DNA of 64,000 nt from Cupriavidus gilardii (GCF_013314895.1 NZ_JABTYE010000007.1:62001-126000), one strand, 5' to 3'; counted from the first letter of the stretch, positions 46,908 to 57,072 are shown. The notes: a model not told the origin generated them from the sequence alone. Program-made: numbers and translations.

Positions 46908-47670
46908 GCGCGGCGGCCGCCCCTGGACCGAGCTCGCCGCTGTCCTCCTTCAATCGCACGCCGCTGCAGCCAAGCGCGACGGCGCCGCGCAGCAGCCAGG
47001 CCAGCCGATCCGCTGCCTGCCGGTACGACAGCCCCTGGGGCCGCACGTTCGAGATGCAGTTGCGCTGCGCGTCGGTGCGCCCGGGGTGCGGGTCGTAGGT
47101 CAGATAGATGCCGAGGCTGTCGGGCGAACTGAGGCCGGGGCGCTCGCCGATCAGCATCACCACCTGCCGCGCGCGCAGCAGCTCGCCGATCTCGTCGCCG
47201 AGGGCCACGCGTGATTGCTGTGCGATCGCCACCGGGCCGATCCGCCAGTCGCGCAAGCGGTCGCGGACCGCCAGCAGCACCGGCACGGCGTGGCGCTGCG
47301 CTGCCTGCGCCGACAGCCCATCGGCGATCACGAAGGCGACGTCGCATGGATCCGCCGCGGTCTGGCGCAGTCGCTCGCGGCTGTCCTCGTCGAGACGGCG
47401 GCCGAGATCGGGACGGCGCAGATACTGCGCGCGATCCGCCGCGGCGCTATGCACCGGCAGGTTCGCAAAACCGGCCTGGTCCAGTGCTGCCTTGACGGCC
47501 TCGCACGACAGCGGCTGGTGCACCGCGTCGCGCGCCTGCGCATGGGCGAGGCCGAAGGCGAGCACCGCATCGGTGGGTTGGCTATGCCCGGCGCGTCCGA
47601 GCGCGATGCGGGCGGAGGTGAACTGGCGCAGCCGTTGCCACGGATTCGGTGGCGCGAGGGTCGAAGGCAT
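46885..47670 (-). CDS. eutC: Ethanolamine ammonia-lyase small subunit
   Basis: This 261-residue protein is the light chain of the adenosylcobalamin-dependent ethanolamine ammonia-lyase. It shows the family pattern [13 protein letters not shown]-type cobalamin contacts around [10 protein letters not shown] and [18 protein letters not shown]. Together with EutB it splits ethanolamine to acetaldehyde and ammonia. GAGGAG precedes the ATG. No microcompartment, aldehyde dehydrogenase or reactivase genes accompany it here. Confidence 0.93.
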   Translation of the reverse strand: MPSTLAPPNPWQRLRQFTSARIALGRAGHSQPTDAVLAFGLAHAQARDAVHQPLSCEAVKAALDQAGFANLPVHSAAADRAQYLRRPDLGRRLDEDSRERLRQTAADPCDVAFVIADGLSAQAAQRHAVPVLLAVRDRLRDWRIGPVAIAQQSRVALGDEIGELLRARQVVMLIGERPGLSSPDSLGIYLTYDPHPGRTDAQRNCISNVRPQGLSYRQAADRLAWLLRGAVALGCSGVRLKEDSGELGPGAAAALKSPAPD

Positions 47671-47738
47671 CGAACGCTCCTCAATCAGCCTGGTTTGGCC
47701 TGAAAGGGCATGAAAGGGCCTGGAGGGGCCCGAATCGC

Positions 47739-49121
47739 TTACAGATCGTGCGCCAGCTGCAGCAAGGGCTGCCGCTCGGCCGGCTCGACCAGCCTGCCGT
47801 CACCGCCGAAGATGCCGGTGCGCTGCAGCCATGCCTCGAACTCGGGCGCCGGCTTCAGACCCAGCGTCTCGCGCAGGTACAACGCATCGTGGAACGCAGT
47901 GCTCTGGTAGTTCAGCATGATGTCGTCCGCGCCCGGCACGCCCATGATGAAATTGACGCCGGCCACGCCGAACAGCGTCAGCAGCGTGTCCATATCGTCC
48001 TGATCCGCCTCGGCGTGGTTCGTGTAGCAGATGTCGCAGCCCATCGGCACGCCGAGCAGCTTGCCGCAGAAATGGTCCTCGAGTCCTGCGCGCACGATCT
48101 GCTTGCCGTCGTACAGGTACTCCGGCCCGATAAAGCCGACCACGGTATTGACCAGCAGCGGCGAGAACGCGCGCGCGACCGCATAGGCGCGCGCCTCCAT
48201 CGTCTGCTGGTCGACGCCGTGGTGGGCGTTGGCCGACAGCGCGCTGCCCTGCCCGGTCTCGAAATACATCAGGTTGTCGCCGACCGCGCCGCGGCCCAGC
48301 GACAGCGCCGCGGCGCGGGCTTCGGCCAGCAACGCCAGATCGATGCCGAAACTGGCGTTGGCCTGCTCGCTGCCGGCGATCGACTGGAACACCAGGTCGA
48401 CCGGCGCGCCCTGCTCGATCGCGCGCAGCGTATTGGTGACATGGGTCAGCACGCACGACTGCGTCGGCACGTCGTGCCGCTCGCGCAGTTCGTCGATCAG
48501 CCGCAGCAGGGCCACGATCGACGCGAGGTTGTCCCCGGCCGGATTGATGCCGATGGTGGCATCGCCGCAGCCGTAGAACAGGCCATCGATGATCGAGGCA
48601 GCGATGCCCTTTGGGTCGTCGGTGGGATGGTTTGGCTGCAGACGCACCGACAGCCGGCCCGGCAGCCCGATCGTGTCGCGAAAGCGCGTGACCACCCGAC
48701 ATTTGCGCGCCACCGCGATCAGGTCCTGATTGCGCATCAGCTTGCTGACCGCGGCTGCCATCTCGGGGGTGATGCCCGGCGCCACGCGCGCCAGCACCGC
48801 GCCGTCGGTTTCATGCAGCAGCAGCCAGTTGCGGAATTCGCCGACCGTCAGCGCGGCGATCTCGGCGAAGGCGTCGGCGTCGTGGCGATCGACGATCAGG
48901 CGCGTGACCTCGTCGCTTTCGTACGGAATCAGCGCCTCGTTCAGGAAGCGCGACAGCGGCAGGTCGGCCAGCGCCATCCGCGCGGCCATCCGTTCTTCCT
49001 CGGTGTCGGCTGCGAGACCGGCCAGCTGGTCGCCGGAGCGCGCCGGACTGGCCTTGGCCAGCAGGGTTTTCAGGTCCGCGAACGTGTAGCGCCGCGCGCC
49101 GATCGTCTCAGTAAACGCCAT
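47739..49121 (-). CDS. eutB: Ethanolamine ammonia-lyase large subunit
   Basis: The 460-residue protein is the substrate-binding TIM-barrel subunit of ethanolamine ammonia-lyase. Characteristic stretches are RFRDTIGLPGRLSVRLQPNHP, YGCGDATIGINPAGDN, FQSIAGSEQANASFG and MYFETGQGSALSANAHHG. It forms the cobalamin site with EutC, which follows after 68 bases. GGAGG lies 6 bases before the ATG. A cobalamin source and a transporter must lie elsewhere. The upstream gap contains a 20-bp direct repeat. Confidence 0.95.
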   Translation of the reverse strand: MAFTETIGARRYTFADLKTLLAKASPARSGDQLAGLAADTEEERMAARMALADLPLSRFLNEALIPYESDEVTRLIVDRHDADAFAEIAALTVGEFRNWLLLHETDGAVLARVAPGITPEMAAAVSKLMRNQDLIAVARKCRVVTRFRDTIGLPGRLSVRLQPNHPTDDPKGIAASIIDGLFYGCGDATIGINPAGDNLASIVALLRLIDELRERHDVPTQSCVLTHVTNTLRAIEQGAPVDLVFQSIAGSEQANASFGIDLALLAEARAAALSLGRGAVGDNLMYFETGQGSALSANAHHGVDQQTMEARAYAVARAFSPLLVNTVVGFIGPEYLYDGKQIVRAGLEDHFCGKLLGVPMGCDICYTNHAEADQDDMDTLLTLFGVAGVNFIMGVPGADDIMLNYQSTAFHDALYLRETLGLKPAPEFEAWLQRTGIFGGDGRLVEPAERQPLLQLAHDL

Positions 49122-49253
49122 CTAGTCCTCCGGCATGGAGCGGTGGCCTGGCTACCGCGCGGCTCGGCACGGCAGCCAGGCCTCTGGTCCGGAATATAGC
49201 GCGCAAACCTGGCACAAGCGGAAAGGCGGTCGTTGTGGGCCAGCTCGGACGTT

Positions 49254-49395
49254 GGGGCGTACCCGTTTCTGCGTACCATCGCTGCCACGGCGGCGAGGCG
49301 CTGGTTGGCAGCGGATACCCGGCTGAACAGGCTTTTGTCCTCGCTTTTCGCGGCGCGTCTCGGCAGCGGATCGCGGGGGCGTACCCGTTTCTGCG
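49254..49395. repeat. 20-bp direct repeats in the eutBC upstream region
   Basis: GGGGCGTACCCGTTTCTGCG occurs twice, at 49254-49273 and 49376-49395, 122 bp apart. The gap around it (49122-49441) holds no gene. A shorter shared stretch GGCAGCGGAT lies between them. It could be a dispersed intergenic repeat, a paired regulator site for eutBC, or part of a leader RNA on the minus strand. Confidence 0.6.
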
Positions 49396-49441
49396 GGCCG
49401 GCACCGCAGCGCAGCCGGACATCATCCCGGCCGGGCAGCTG

Positions 49442-50143
49442 CTACTCTGCCCGACTACGCACGTAGTCGATATGCGCCTGCATCGCCGTGCGGGCCTCTT
49501 CGGGACGCCGCGCCAGGATCGCCGCGCACAGCGTCCGGTGCTGCAGCAGCAATTGCTGGGAGGCCTCGATGTCCTGCTCGCGCAGGCCGGTGCCATTGGT
49601 CGTGATGTGCTCGCGCAGCATGCCGATCACGCTGGTATGCAGGTGCAGGAACATCGTGTTGTGCGAGGCCAGCGCGATCGCCTCGTGCAGTTGCGCGTCG
49701 GCGTCGGCTTCGGCGAGCTTGTCGTTCTGGCTCCGGGCGCGCTCCAACTGGTCCAACAAGGCGCGGATCCGCCGCAGGTCCTGCGTGTCCGCACGTAGCG
49801 CGGCGAAATAGGCGGTGGCGCCCTCGAGCACGCGGCGAAATTCCAGGATGTCCTCGCGCAGGGCCGGATGATCGGCCACCAGCTGGCGCCACGGCGACGC
49901 GATGCCGCTGCGCAGCTGCTCGGTGACGAACACGCCGGCGCCGCGCCGGCTCTGCAGCAGGCCGCGGGCGGCGAGCCGCTGGGTCGCCTCCCGCACCGTA
50001 TTGCGGGCCACGCCGTAGGTCTCGGCCAGAACGCGCTCGGCCGGCAGGCGCGTGCCGGCCGGCCAGGTGCCGTCCAGCAGCGCGGTCTCGACCTTGCGCA
50101 TCACCTCTTCTACCCGGCCGCGCTCGCGCATGCCTGCCGCCAT
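49442..50143 (-). CDS. FadR-type GntR regulator of the lactate operon (LldR-like)
   Basis: The 233-residue protein has an N-terminal GntR winged helix (LPAERVLAETYGVARNTVREATQRL) and a helical FCD effector domain (about 95-225) with the metal-ligand-like Asp/His pattern. This is the PdhR/LldR group. GGGAGA precedes the ATG at 50143. It is divergent from the lactate utilisation operon and a TGGT-N3-ACCA site lies in the gap. L-lactate would release it from DNA. Its C-terminus is short but complete. Confidence 0.85.
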   Translation of the reverse strand: MAAGMRERGRVEEVMRKVETALLDGTWPAGTRLPAERVLAETYGVARNTVREATQRLAARGLLQSRRGAGVFVTEQLRSGIASPWRQLVADHPALREDILEFRRVLEGATAYFAALRADTQDLRRIRALLDQLERARSQNDKLAEADADAQLHEAIALASHNTMFLHLHTSVIGMLREHITTNGTGLREQDIEASQQLLLQHRTLCAAILARRPEEARTAMQAHIDYVRSRAE

Positions 50144-50173
50144 CGTCTTCTCCCTTCGCCATGCCGCCCCACG

Positions 50174-50190
50174 AACTGGTCCAACCAATT
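50174..50190 (+). promoter_or_regulatory. LldR/PdhR-type operator
   Basis: The palindrome TGGTCCAACCA (50177-50187, within AACTGGTCCAACCAATT) matches the TGGT-N3-ACCA core bound by FadR-family regulators such as PdhR and LldR. It lies 31 bases upstream of the regulator start and 138 bases before lutA. Confidence 0.65.
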
Positions 50191-50225
50191 TGAACCTTGC
50201 CGCCGGAGCGGGAATTATGCCGCCA

Positions 50226-50258
50226 ACCGAGCGCCCACCGAGCGCCCACCGAGCGCGA
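50226..50258. repeat. 11-bp tandem repeat before lutA
   Basis: Three units of an 11-bp repeat (ACCGAGCGCCC, the last slightly changed) follow the regulator site and precede the lutA ribosome site. Probably a slippage array in the leader; function unknown. Confidence 0.6.
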
Positions 50259-50327
50259 ATCGAGTGCCGACAGCACGCGCATGCCACCGAGTCCGCCATT
50301 GCAGGCGGGCCAACTCCGGAGCGAGAC

Positions 50328-51116
50328 ATGAATCCGAGGCAATACCCCACGGCGCCCGCCGAGGTGTACCTGTTCGCGACCTGCCTGGTCGACCTGTTCG
50401 TGCCGCAAGCCGGCCTGGACGCCGTCCGCCTGCTGGAACGCGAAGGGCTTACCGTGCATTTCCCGCGCGGGCAGAGCTGCTGTGGCCAGCCGGCCTACAG
50501 CAGCGGCAACCCCGAGCAGGCCCGCGCCGTCGCGCGCGCGCAGCTCGATCTGTTCGCCGAGCCCTGGCCGATCGTGGTGCCGTCCGGCTCCTGCGCCGGC
50601 ATGATGCGCCATCACTGGCCCAAGCTGTTCGAGGACGATGCCGAGGCTGCCGCCAAGGCGCAGGCGCTGTCCGAGCGCGTGTTCGAACTGAGCGAATTCC
50701 TGCTGCGCGTCTTGAAGGTTCGTTTTCCCGACGCCCCGGCGCCGGCGTCCGCGAAGCCTGAAACCGTCGTGCTGCATACCTCGTGCGCGGCCCGCCGCGA
50801 GATGGGCACGCGCGTTCACGGCGTCGAACTGATCGACGCGCTGCCCGGTGTTACCAGGGTGGAACACGAGCGCGAATCCGAGTGCTGCGGGTTCGGCGGC
50901 ACCTTCTCGCTCAAGCATCCGGACATCTCCGGCGCAATGGTGCAGGACAAGGTCGCCTCCGCCTGTGCCACCGGCTGCGACACGCTGGTCTCGGCCGATT
51001 GCGGCTGCCTGCTCAATATCGGCCACGCGGCGCGCCGGCAGGCGCTCGGACTCAAGGTCGAACACATGGCCACGTTCCTGTGGCGCCGTCTCGCCGCCAC
51101 GGAGAAGCAGCGATGA
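50328..51116 (+). CDS. lldE: L-lactate utilisation protein LutA/LldE (CCG-motif protein)
   Basis: This 262-residue protein has two cysteine-rich CCG domains (QSCCGQPAYSSGN and ESECCGFGGTFSLK) that bind an iron-sulfur or haem-type cofactor. It is one of three subunits of the LutABC/LldEFG L-lactate oxidising complex in the cytoplasm. GGAG lies 6 bases before the ATG at 50328. Its stop overlaps the next start (ATGA), so all three genes are coupled. Confidence 0.93.
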   Translation: MNPRQYPTAPAEVYLFATCLVDLFVPQAGLDAVRLLEREGLTVHFPRGQSCCGQPAYSSGNPEQARAVARAQLDLFAEPWPIVVPSGSCAGMMRHHWPKLFEDDAEAAAKAQALSERVFELSEFLLRVLKVRFPDAPAPASAKPETVVLHTSCAARREMGTRVHGVELIDALPGVTRVEHERESECCGFGGTFSLKHPDISGAMVQDKVASACATGCDTLVSADCGCLLNIGHAARRQALGLKVEHMATFLWRRLAATEKQR

Positions 51117-51856
51117 TCGCCGACAACGCCCGCACGCGCATTCTCGAACGGCTGCGCGCCGCCGCCCCCGCTGCCAACGAGCACGTGACGGCGCCAACGC
51201 TGAGCCGGCGCATCGATGTGCATTTCGACGGTCGCCGGGCAATGCAGCCGGCAGCCGACTCCACCACCCTCGCCGAGCAGATGCACAACGCCTTGCAGGC
51301 CGCGCACGCCGAAGTGTGGCGCACCGACGAGGCGGCCTGGCCCGCGCTGCTCGCCGAACGCCTGGCGGCCGCGGGTGTGCGCCGTCTGCTGTTCGATCCG
51401 GAAGGCGCCGAGGGCGCCGCCTTGGCCGGCTGTCTGCCTTCGACCGTCGAAGCCGTCGGCTACCAGCGTCCGATCGAGGACTGGAAGCAAGAGCTGTTCG
51501 ACACCGTCGACGCCGGCTTCACGGTGGCGCGCTCAGGCATCGCCGGCACCGGCACGCTGGTGATCGTCCCGGATGCACACGCCCCGCGCACCGTCTCGCT
51601 GGTCCCGCCGCTGCATGTGGCGCTCGTTTACACCGATACGTTGCACGCCGACCTGCACGCCGCCATGCGCGCCGAACGCTGGCAGGCCGGCATGCCGACC
51701 AATCTCGTGCTGATCTCCGGTCCGTCCAAGACTTCCGACATCCAGCAGACGCTGGCCTACGGCGCGCATGGACCGCGCCGGCTGTGGGTGTTCATCGTCG
51801 AGCGTGGCGGCGAGGCGAATGCCTCGTCGCCCCGCGCAGCAGGAGAATCCGCATGA
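51113..51856 (+). CDS. lldG: L-lactate utilisation protein LutC/LldG
   Basis: The 247-residue protein belongs to the LUD-domain family; the conserved [27 protein letters not shown] and [22 protein letters not shown] stretches are visible. It is the third subunit of the lactate complex. Its start overlaps the lldE stop by 4 bases and its stop overlaps the lldF start. Confidence 0.93.
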   Translation: MIADNARTRILERLRAAAPAANEHVTAPTLSRRIDVHFDGRRAMQPAADSTTLAEQMHNALQAAHAEVWRTDEAAWPALLAERLAAAGVRRLLFDPEGAEGAALAGCLPSTVEAVGYQRPIEDWKQELFDTVDAGFTVARSGIAGTGTLVIVPDAHAPRTVSLVPPLHVALVYTDTLHADLHAAMRAERWQAGMPTNLVLISGPSKTSDIQQTLAYGAHGPRRLWVFIVERGGEANASSPRAAGESA

Positions 51857-53298
51857 GCGCGAGCCCGATGCATTTCGTGCCGGCGGCCGATTTCAAGGCG
51901 CGGGCACGCGCCGCGCTCGACGATGCCAAGCTGCGCAGCAGCTTTCGCGGCGCGATGGACTTCCTGCAGAACAAGCGCGCAATCCAGTTTCCCGACGGCG
52001 ACGAACTGCAGGCGCTGCGCGATCTGGGCGAGGCGGTGCGCCAGCACGCGCTGGCGCATCTGCCCGAGCTGCTGGAGCAACTGGAAGCGAAGCTGACCGA
52101 AGCCGGCGTGCAGGTCCACTGGGCGCAGACGCCCGACGAGGCCAACGCCATCATCGCGGGCATTGCGCAGCGCCATGGGGCCCGCAGCGTGATCAAGGGC
52201 AAGTCGATGGCCAGCGAGGAAATCGCGCTGAACCATTACCTGGCCGATCGCGGCATCCGCAGCCTCGAATCCGATATGGGCGAATACATCGTCCAGCTGG
52301 CCGGCGAGGGGCCCTCGCATATCGTGATGCCGGCGATCCACAAGACGCGCGGCGATATCGGCGCGCTGTTCGAGCAGCATATCCCCGACACGCCGTACAC
52401 GGAGGACGTCGACACGCTGATCCAGGCGGGCCGCCGCGCCCTGCGGCAGGCCTTTGTCGATGCCGATATCGGCCTGTCCGGTGTCAACTTTGCCGCCGCC
52501 GACACCGGCACGCTGTGGCTGGTGGAGAACGAGGGCAATGGCCGGCTGTCGACCACCGTGCCTCCGGTGCATATCGCCATCATGGGCATCGAGAAGGTGG
52601 TGGCGAGCCTGGACCATATCGTGCCGCTCGCCACGCTGCTGACCCGCTCGGCCACCGGGCAAGCGATCACCACTTACTTCAACCTGATCACCGGGCCCCG
52701 TCGCGCCGGCGAACTGGACGGTCCGCGCGAGATGCACGTGGTGCTGCTCGACAACGGACGCACCCAGGCCTACGCCGACGCGCAATTGCGCGCGACGCTG
52801 CAGTGCATCCGGTGCGGCGCCTGCATGAACCATTGCCCGGTCTATACCCGCATCGGCGGGCACGCCTACGGCACCACCTATCCGGGCCCGATCGGCAAGA
52901 TCATCTCGCCGCATCTGCTGGGGCTGGATGCCACCGCCGATCTGCCGACCGCCTCGAGCCTGTGCGGGGCCTGCGGCGAGGTCTGCCCTGTGCGGATCCC
53001 GATTCCGCAGTTGCTGATCCGGCTGCGCACCGAGGCCAACCGCAATCCCGACGAGGCGGTACAGCACCCCCTGCGCGGCCAGGGCGCGCGCTACAGCCGC
53101 GGCGAGCAGCTGATCTGGCGCTTCTGGCGCGGCGCGTTCGCGCATCCGCGCCTGTACCGGCTGTTCCGCTGGGCCGCGACGCGGCTGCGGGCCTTCACGC
53201 CATCGCGCCAGATGGGGTGGACCGACCACCGCGAGCCCTTGCGGCCAGCCGCGCGCAGCCTGGCCGATCTGCTGCGCGAGCGCGGACAGCCGGAATAG
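51853..53298 (+). CDS. lldF: L-lactate utilisation iron-sulfur protein LutB/LldF
   Basis: The 481-residue protein has an N-terminal LUD domain (about 60-295, with [13 protein letters not shown]) and a C-terminal iron-sulfur domain with two ferredoxin-like clusters ([12 protein letters not shown] and [14 protein letters not shown]). It transfers electrons from lactate to the respiratory chain. The start overlaps lldG by 4 bases. It is followed by a REP-like element and the lactate permease. Confidence 0.94.
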   Translation: MSASPMHFVPAADFKARARAALDDAKLRSSFRGAMDFLQNKRAIQFPDGDELQALRDLGEAVRQHALAHLPELLEQLEAKLTEAGVQVHWAQTPDEANAIIAGIAQRHGARSVIKGKSMASEEIALNHYLADRGIRSLESDMGEYIVQLAGEGPSHIVMPAIHKTRGDIGALFEQHIPDTPYTEDVDTLIQAGRRALRQAFVDADIGLSGVNFAAADTGTLWLVENEGNGRLSTTVPPVHIAIMGIEKVVASLDHIVPLATLLTRSATGQAITTYFNLITGPRRAGELDGPREMHVVLLDNGRTQAYADAQLRATLQCIRCGACMNHCPVYTRIGGHAYGTTYPGPIGKIISPHLLGLDATADLPTASSLCGACGEVCPVRIPIPQLLIRLRTEANRNPDEAVQHPLRGQGARYSRGEQLIWRFWRGAFAHPRLYRLFRWAATRLRAFTPSRQMGWTDHREPLRPAARSLADLLRERGQPE

Positions 53299-53308
53299 CA
53301 AGCGTCTG

Positions 53309-53378
53309 TCGTCCCCGCGCCGGCGGGGGCCCAGCAGCTTCTGAAAACGCTGGATTCCCGCGTACGCGGGAACCACGC
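53309..53378. repeat. REP-like intergenic hairpin element
   Basis: Two hairpins, CCCCGC-GCCG-GCGGGG (53313-53328) and CCCGCG-TA-CGCGGG (53357-53370), sit around a TTCTGAAAACGCTGGATTCC-type core. This layout is that of the dispersed REP-like elements common in Burkholderiales. It may also cap the lldEGF transcript before the permease. Confidence 0.65.
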
Positions 53379-53459
53379 CATGGTGACCGCCGACGTGGTC
53401 AGCACTGCGACAAGCCCAATTTTCCCTTTCTAGACTCGCATCCCTCGGAGGAGACCGAT

Positions 53460-55190
53460 ATGCAAACCTGGCAACAGGTCTATACGCCGCTGGGCAGCCT
53501 GTGGCTGTCCTCGCTGGCGGCCGCCATTCCCATCCTGTTCTTTTTCGTCGCGCTGGCGGTGCTGCGCATGAAGGGCCATGTGGCCGCCGCGATCACGCTG
53601 GCACTCGCGCTGGCCGTGGCGATCGCCGGCTACGGCATGCCGGTGCCGCAGGCGCTCGCATCGGCGGGCTACGGCTTCCTGTACGGCCTGTGGCCGATCG
53701 CCTGGATCATCGTCACCGCGGTGTTCCTGTACAAGATCGTCGTCAAGACCGGCCAGTTCGATGTGATTCGCGCCTCGGTGCTGGCGATCACCGACGACCA
53801 GCGGCTGCAGGTGCTGCTGATCGGCTTCGCCTTCGGTGCCTTCCTCGAGGGCGCGGCCGGATTCGGCGCGCCGGTGGCGATCACCGCCGCACTGCTGGTG
53901 GGCCTGGGCTTCAATCCGCTCTACGCAGCGGGCCTGTGCCTGATCGCCAATACCGCGCCGGTGGCCTTCGGCGCGATGGGGATCCCGATCATCGTGGCCG
54001 GGCAGGTCACCGGCATCGACCCCTTCCATATCGGCGCGATGGCCGGCCGGCAATTGCCACTGCTGTCGCTGGCAGTGCCGTTCTGGCTGGTGTTCATGAT
54101 GGACGGCGTCAAGGGCGTGCGCGAGACGTGGCCGGCCGCGCTGGTCACCGGCGCCAGCTTCGCCGTGACGCAATACTTCACCGCCAACCATATCGGGCCG
54201 GAACTGCCGGACATCACGTCGGCGCTTGTCAGCCTGGTGTCGCTGTCGGCGTTCCTGAAGGTGTGGCAACCGCGCAGCGCAACGCGGGCGGCCGAGGCAT
54301 CGGTGCGTGCCGGTCACGGCGGCGCCGCGGCGCTCGGCGGCTTCGGCGACATGGGCGGTTTCCCGACGATCGGCGCCAAGGACCCGCGCAACCAGCGCAA
54401 GGCCTCGCCGTACACGCTCGCGCAAACCATCCGCGCCTGGGCGCCGTTCGGCATCCTGACGGCGATCGTCACGGTCTGGAGCCTGCAGCCGTTCAAGGCG
54501 CTGTTCGCGCAGGGCGGCGCGCTGGCGGGCACGGTACTGAAGTTCTCGGTGCCCTGGCTCGACAAGCTGGTCATCAAAACCGCGCCGATCGTCGCCGAGC
54601 CCAAGGCCTACGATGCCGTGCTGAAGATCGACCTGCTGTCCGCCGTCGGCACCGCGATCCTGCTGACCGCGCTGATCTCCGCCGTGCTGCTGCGCATGTC
54701 CCCGCGCGCGCTGCTGGCGACCTTCGGCGAGACGCTGCTCGAGCTGCGCCGGCCCATCCTGTCGATCGGACTGGTGCTGGCTTTCGCCTTCGTCGCCAAC
54801 TACTCGGGCATGTCGTCGACGCTCGCGCTGCTGCTGGCCGGCACCGGCGCGGCCTTCCCCTTCTTCTCGCCGTTCCTCGGCTGGCTCGGCGTGTTCCTGA
54901 CCGGCTCCGATACCTCGTCGAACGCGCTGTTCTGCTCGCTGCAGAGCACGACCGCGCATCAGATCGGCGTCTCGGACACGCTGCTGGTGGCCGCCAATAC
55001 CACCGGCGGCGTGACCGGCAAGATGATCTCGCCGCAGTCGATCGCGGTGGCGTGCGCGGCGACCGGACTGGTGGGCCGCGAATCGGAGCTGTTCCGCTTC
55101 ACGGTCAAGCACAGCCTGCTGTTCGCGGTGATCGTCGGGATCATCACGATGGTGCAGGCGTATTGGTTGACGGGGATGATTCCGGGCTGA
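53460..55190 (+). CDS. lldP: L-lactate permease
   Basis: The 576-residue protein is a 12- to 14-helix transporter of the LctP family. Conserved stretches are [37 protein letters not shown] and [21 protein letters not shown]. It brings L-lactate, D-lactate and glycolate across the inner membrane with protons. GGAGGAGA precedes the ATG at 53460. It follows the lldEGF genes and the REP-like element and completes the lactate cassette. Confidence 0.95.
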   Translation: MQTWQQVYTPLGSLWLSSLAAAIPILFFFVALAVLRMKGHVAAAITLALALAVAIAGYGMPVPQALASAGYGFLYGLWPIAWIIVTAVFLYKIVVKTGQFDVIRASVLAITDDQRLQVLLIGFAFGAFLEGAAGFGAPVAITAALLVGLGFNPLYAAGLCLIANTAPVAFGAMGIPIIVAGQVTGIDPFHIGAMAGRQLPLLSLAVPFWLVFMMDGVKGVRETWPAALVTGASFAVTQYFTANHIGPELPDITSALVSLVSLSAFLKVWQPRSATRAAEASVRAGHGGAAALGGFGDMGGFPTIGAKDPRNQRKASPYTLAQTIRAWAPFGILTAIVTVWSLQPFKALFAQGGALAGTVLKFSVPWLDKLVIKTAPIVAEPKAYDAVLKIDLLSAVGTAILLTALISAVLLRMSPRALLATFGETLLELRRPILSIGLVLAFAFVANYSGMSSTLALLLAGTGAAFPFFSPFLGWLGVFLTGSDTSSNALFCSLQSTTAHQIGVSDTLLVAANTTGGVTGKMISPQSIAVACAATGLVGRESELFRFTVKHSLLFAVIVGIITMVQAYWLTGMIPG

Positions 55191-55198
55191 TTGTCGAG

Positions 55199-55351
55199 AT
55201 GGACAAGCGGCTGACCGGGCGGCTTGACGCCGTCGACAGAAGGCTGGATCGCTTCGGATCCCGACTCGATGCGTTGGAGGTCCGAGTCGGTGCAGTCGAG
55301 ACCCGGCTGGAGCAGATGGACGCCAAGCGCGTCCGTTTGCTCGCCAAATAA
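55199..55351 (+). CDS. Possible 50-residue coiled-coil microprotein
   Basis: A short frame starts 8 bases after the lldP stop and encodes an amphipathic, heptad-like sequence (LDAVDRRLDRFGSRLDALEVRV). It has no recognised family and no clear ribosome site. It may be translated by readthrough coupling with lldP or be noncoding. Confidence 0.3.
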   Translation: MDKRLTGRLDAVDRRLDRFGSRLDALEVRVGAVETRLEQMDAKRVRLLAK

Positions 55352-55413
55352 TTGGCGGCGGTGGGCCATCCGCCTGACACGGCGGACGGCCAGTTCCTTA
55401 CTTGCCTGTCCGC

Positions 55414-55767
55414 TCAGGCCTGGACGATCGGCTCGAATCCGCCATAGATCATCCGCTGACCGTCGAACGGCATGTTCTGCATGTCGTTCGCCAGCCGGGG
55501 GTCGGCCATTGCAGCCTTCATGCCCTCGTCCCGCTTCTCGCGTGACGGCCACTCGATCCACGAGAACACGACAGACTCGTCGTCCTTGCGCTGGACCGCC
55601 ATCGTGAACGACGTGACCTTGCCCTCGGGCACATCGTCGCCCCAGCATTCGTAGACCTTCAGGGCGCCGTACTCCTTGAACACCTGCGCGGCCTTCTGGG
55701 CCATTTCACGGTAGGCCTCGCGATTGGCGGTGGGCACGGCAATGACAAATCCGTCGACATAGGACAT
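55414..55767 (-). CDS. DUF1428 family protein (YbaA-like)
   Basis: The 117-residue protein matches DUF1428, a dimeric ferredoxin-like alpha/beta-barrel family: YVDGFVIAVPTANREAYREM, ALKVYECWGDDVPEGKVTSF and FSWIEWPSREKRDEGMKAAM are typical. Function is unknown. AAGGAGA precedes the ATG. Confidence 0.9.
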   Translation of the reverse strand: MSYVDGFVIAVPTANREAYREMAQKAAQVFKEYGALKVYECWGDDVPEGKVTSFTMAVQRKDDESVVFSWIEWPSREKRDEGMKAAMADPRLANDMQNMPFDGQRMIYGGFEPIVQA

Positions 55768-55890
55768 GGTGGTCTCCTTGGGAATCGATTGGCACCGGCG
55801 CTCATGTCCGCGCCGGGTGGCGCAGCCTCACGCTCGGAATGCGTCTCGATACGATAGTGCAAGATCCTCGATGTCCAAAGTGGACAGCGC

Positions 55891-57027
55891 CTAGCCCTCC
55901 CCCTCCCGCGGTAGGAAGGCGTCGCCCTCGGCCAACGGCGCGAAGCGATAGGTCGCCGGCGTGCGCGACAGCTTCACCGGTGCCCCCAGTCCGCGATAGC
56001 CGCCTTCCATTTCGACGACCATCTCGCGATGGGCGGTGTGCGGATGCTGCAATGCATCCGGGACGGACAGCACCGGAGCGCACGGCACGCCTGCCTGGAC
56101 CAGCGCGTCGGCCAGCGCCTTGCCGTCGCGCGTGCTCAACAGCGCCTCCAGCTCGGCCTTCAGCGCGGACCGATTGACCGAGCGTGCCCCGGCCGTCGCA
56201 TAGCGCGCGTCGTCGGCCATCGCGGCCACGCCAAGATGCTGGCACAGGATGCGGAACTGCCGATCGTTGCCGACCGCGAGAAAGATCGGATCGGTGGCCG
56301 TGGCCACCGTGTCGTAGGGATAGATGTTCGGATGGGCGTTGCCGGTGCGCTGCGGCGCCTTTCCGCTCATGAACCAGTTGGCCGCGTGCGGATGCAGCAG
56401 CGACAGCCCGGAGTCGTACAGCGCCGCCTCGACGAACTGGCCGCGGCCGCTGCGCTCGCGTTCCTGCAGGGCCAGCAGTACGCCGAGCGCGGCGTTCAGG
56501 CCGGTCACCATGTCGACCACCGGCAAGCCGACGCGCAGCGCTTCGCCGTCTGCCTCGCCATTGATGCTCATGATGCCCGCCATCGCCTGGATCGCGGCAT
56601 CGTAGCCCGGCAGGCCGCCGAGCGGTCCGTCGGCGCCGAAGCCCGACACGCGGCAGTGCACCAGGCGCGGGAAGCGCGCCGACAGCGTTTCGTAGCCCAG
56701 GCCCCATTTCTCCATGGTCCCGGTCTTGAAGTTCTCGATCAGCACATCGGCGTCGGCCAGCAGCGCGAGCAATACGTCGCGCTGCGCCGGCACCGTCAGA
56801 TCGAGCCGCATCACGCGCTTGTTGCGGTTCAGACCGAAGTAGTAGGACGCCACGCCGTCCTTGAACGGCGGACCCCAGGTCCGCGTGTCGTCGCCCTGCG
56901 GCGGTTCGACCTTCAGCACATCGGCGCCGTGGTCACCGAGGATCTGCCCGCAGTACGGGCCGCCCAGGATGCGAGACAGGTCGACCACGCGGATGCCGGC
57001 GAGCGCGCCGGTGCTTGCTTGCATCAT
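55891..57027 (-). CDS. Class III (CaiB/BaiF) CoA transferase
   Basis: This 378-residue CoA transferase has GIRVVDLSRILGGPYCGQIL, VLKVEPPQGDDTR, LNRNKRVMRLDL and the catalytic Asp143 in GLPGYDAAIQAMAG. It would activate an organic acid with CoA. AAGGGA precedes the double ATG at 57027/57024. The frame is open further upstream through a 9-bp minisatellite, which could add a (DDT)n tail, but the ribosome site supports 57027. It follows the Bug receptor gene and, further up, an acyl-CoA dehydrogenase, a set repeated at 13.8-18 kb. Confidence 0.92.
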   Translation of the reverse strand: MMQASTGALAGIRVVDLSRILGGPYCGQILGDHGADVLKVEPPQGDDTRTWGPPFKDGVASYYFGLNRNKRVMRLDLTVPAQRDVLLALLADADVLIENFKTGTMEKWGLGYETLSARFPRLVHCRVSGFGADGPLGGLPGYDAAIQAMAGIMSINGEADGEALRVGLPVVDMVTGLNAALGVLLALQERERSGRGQFVEAALYDSGLSLLHPHAANWFMSGKAPQRTGNAHPNIYPYDTVATATDPIFLAVGNDRQFRILCQHLGVAAMADDARYATAGARSVNRSALKAELEALLSTRDGKALADALVQAGVPCAPVLSVPDALQHPHTAHREMVVEMEGGYRGLGAPVKLSRTPATYRFAPLAEGDAFLPREGEG

Positions 57028-57072
57028 CGGATTCCCTTGCTGGCTGCCGTCATTGCCATCGTTGTCATCGCC

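Noticed and set aside
49122..49441. Cobalamin riboswitch upstream of eutBC
   Set aside because: A stretch AGCCGGGTATCCGCTGCC on the minus strand recalls the B12 box, but length and conserved positions do not fit and no other riboswitch parts were found.
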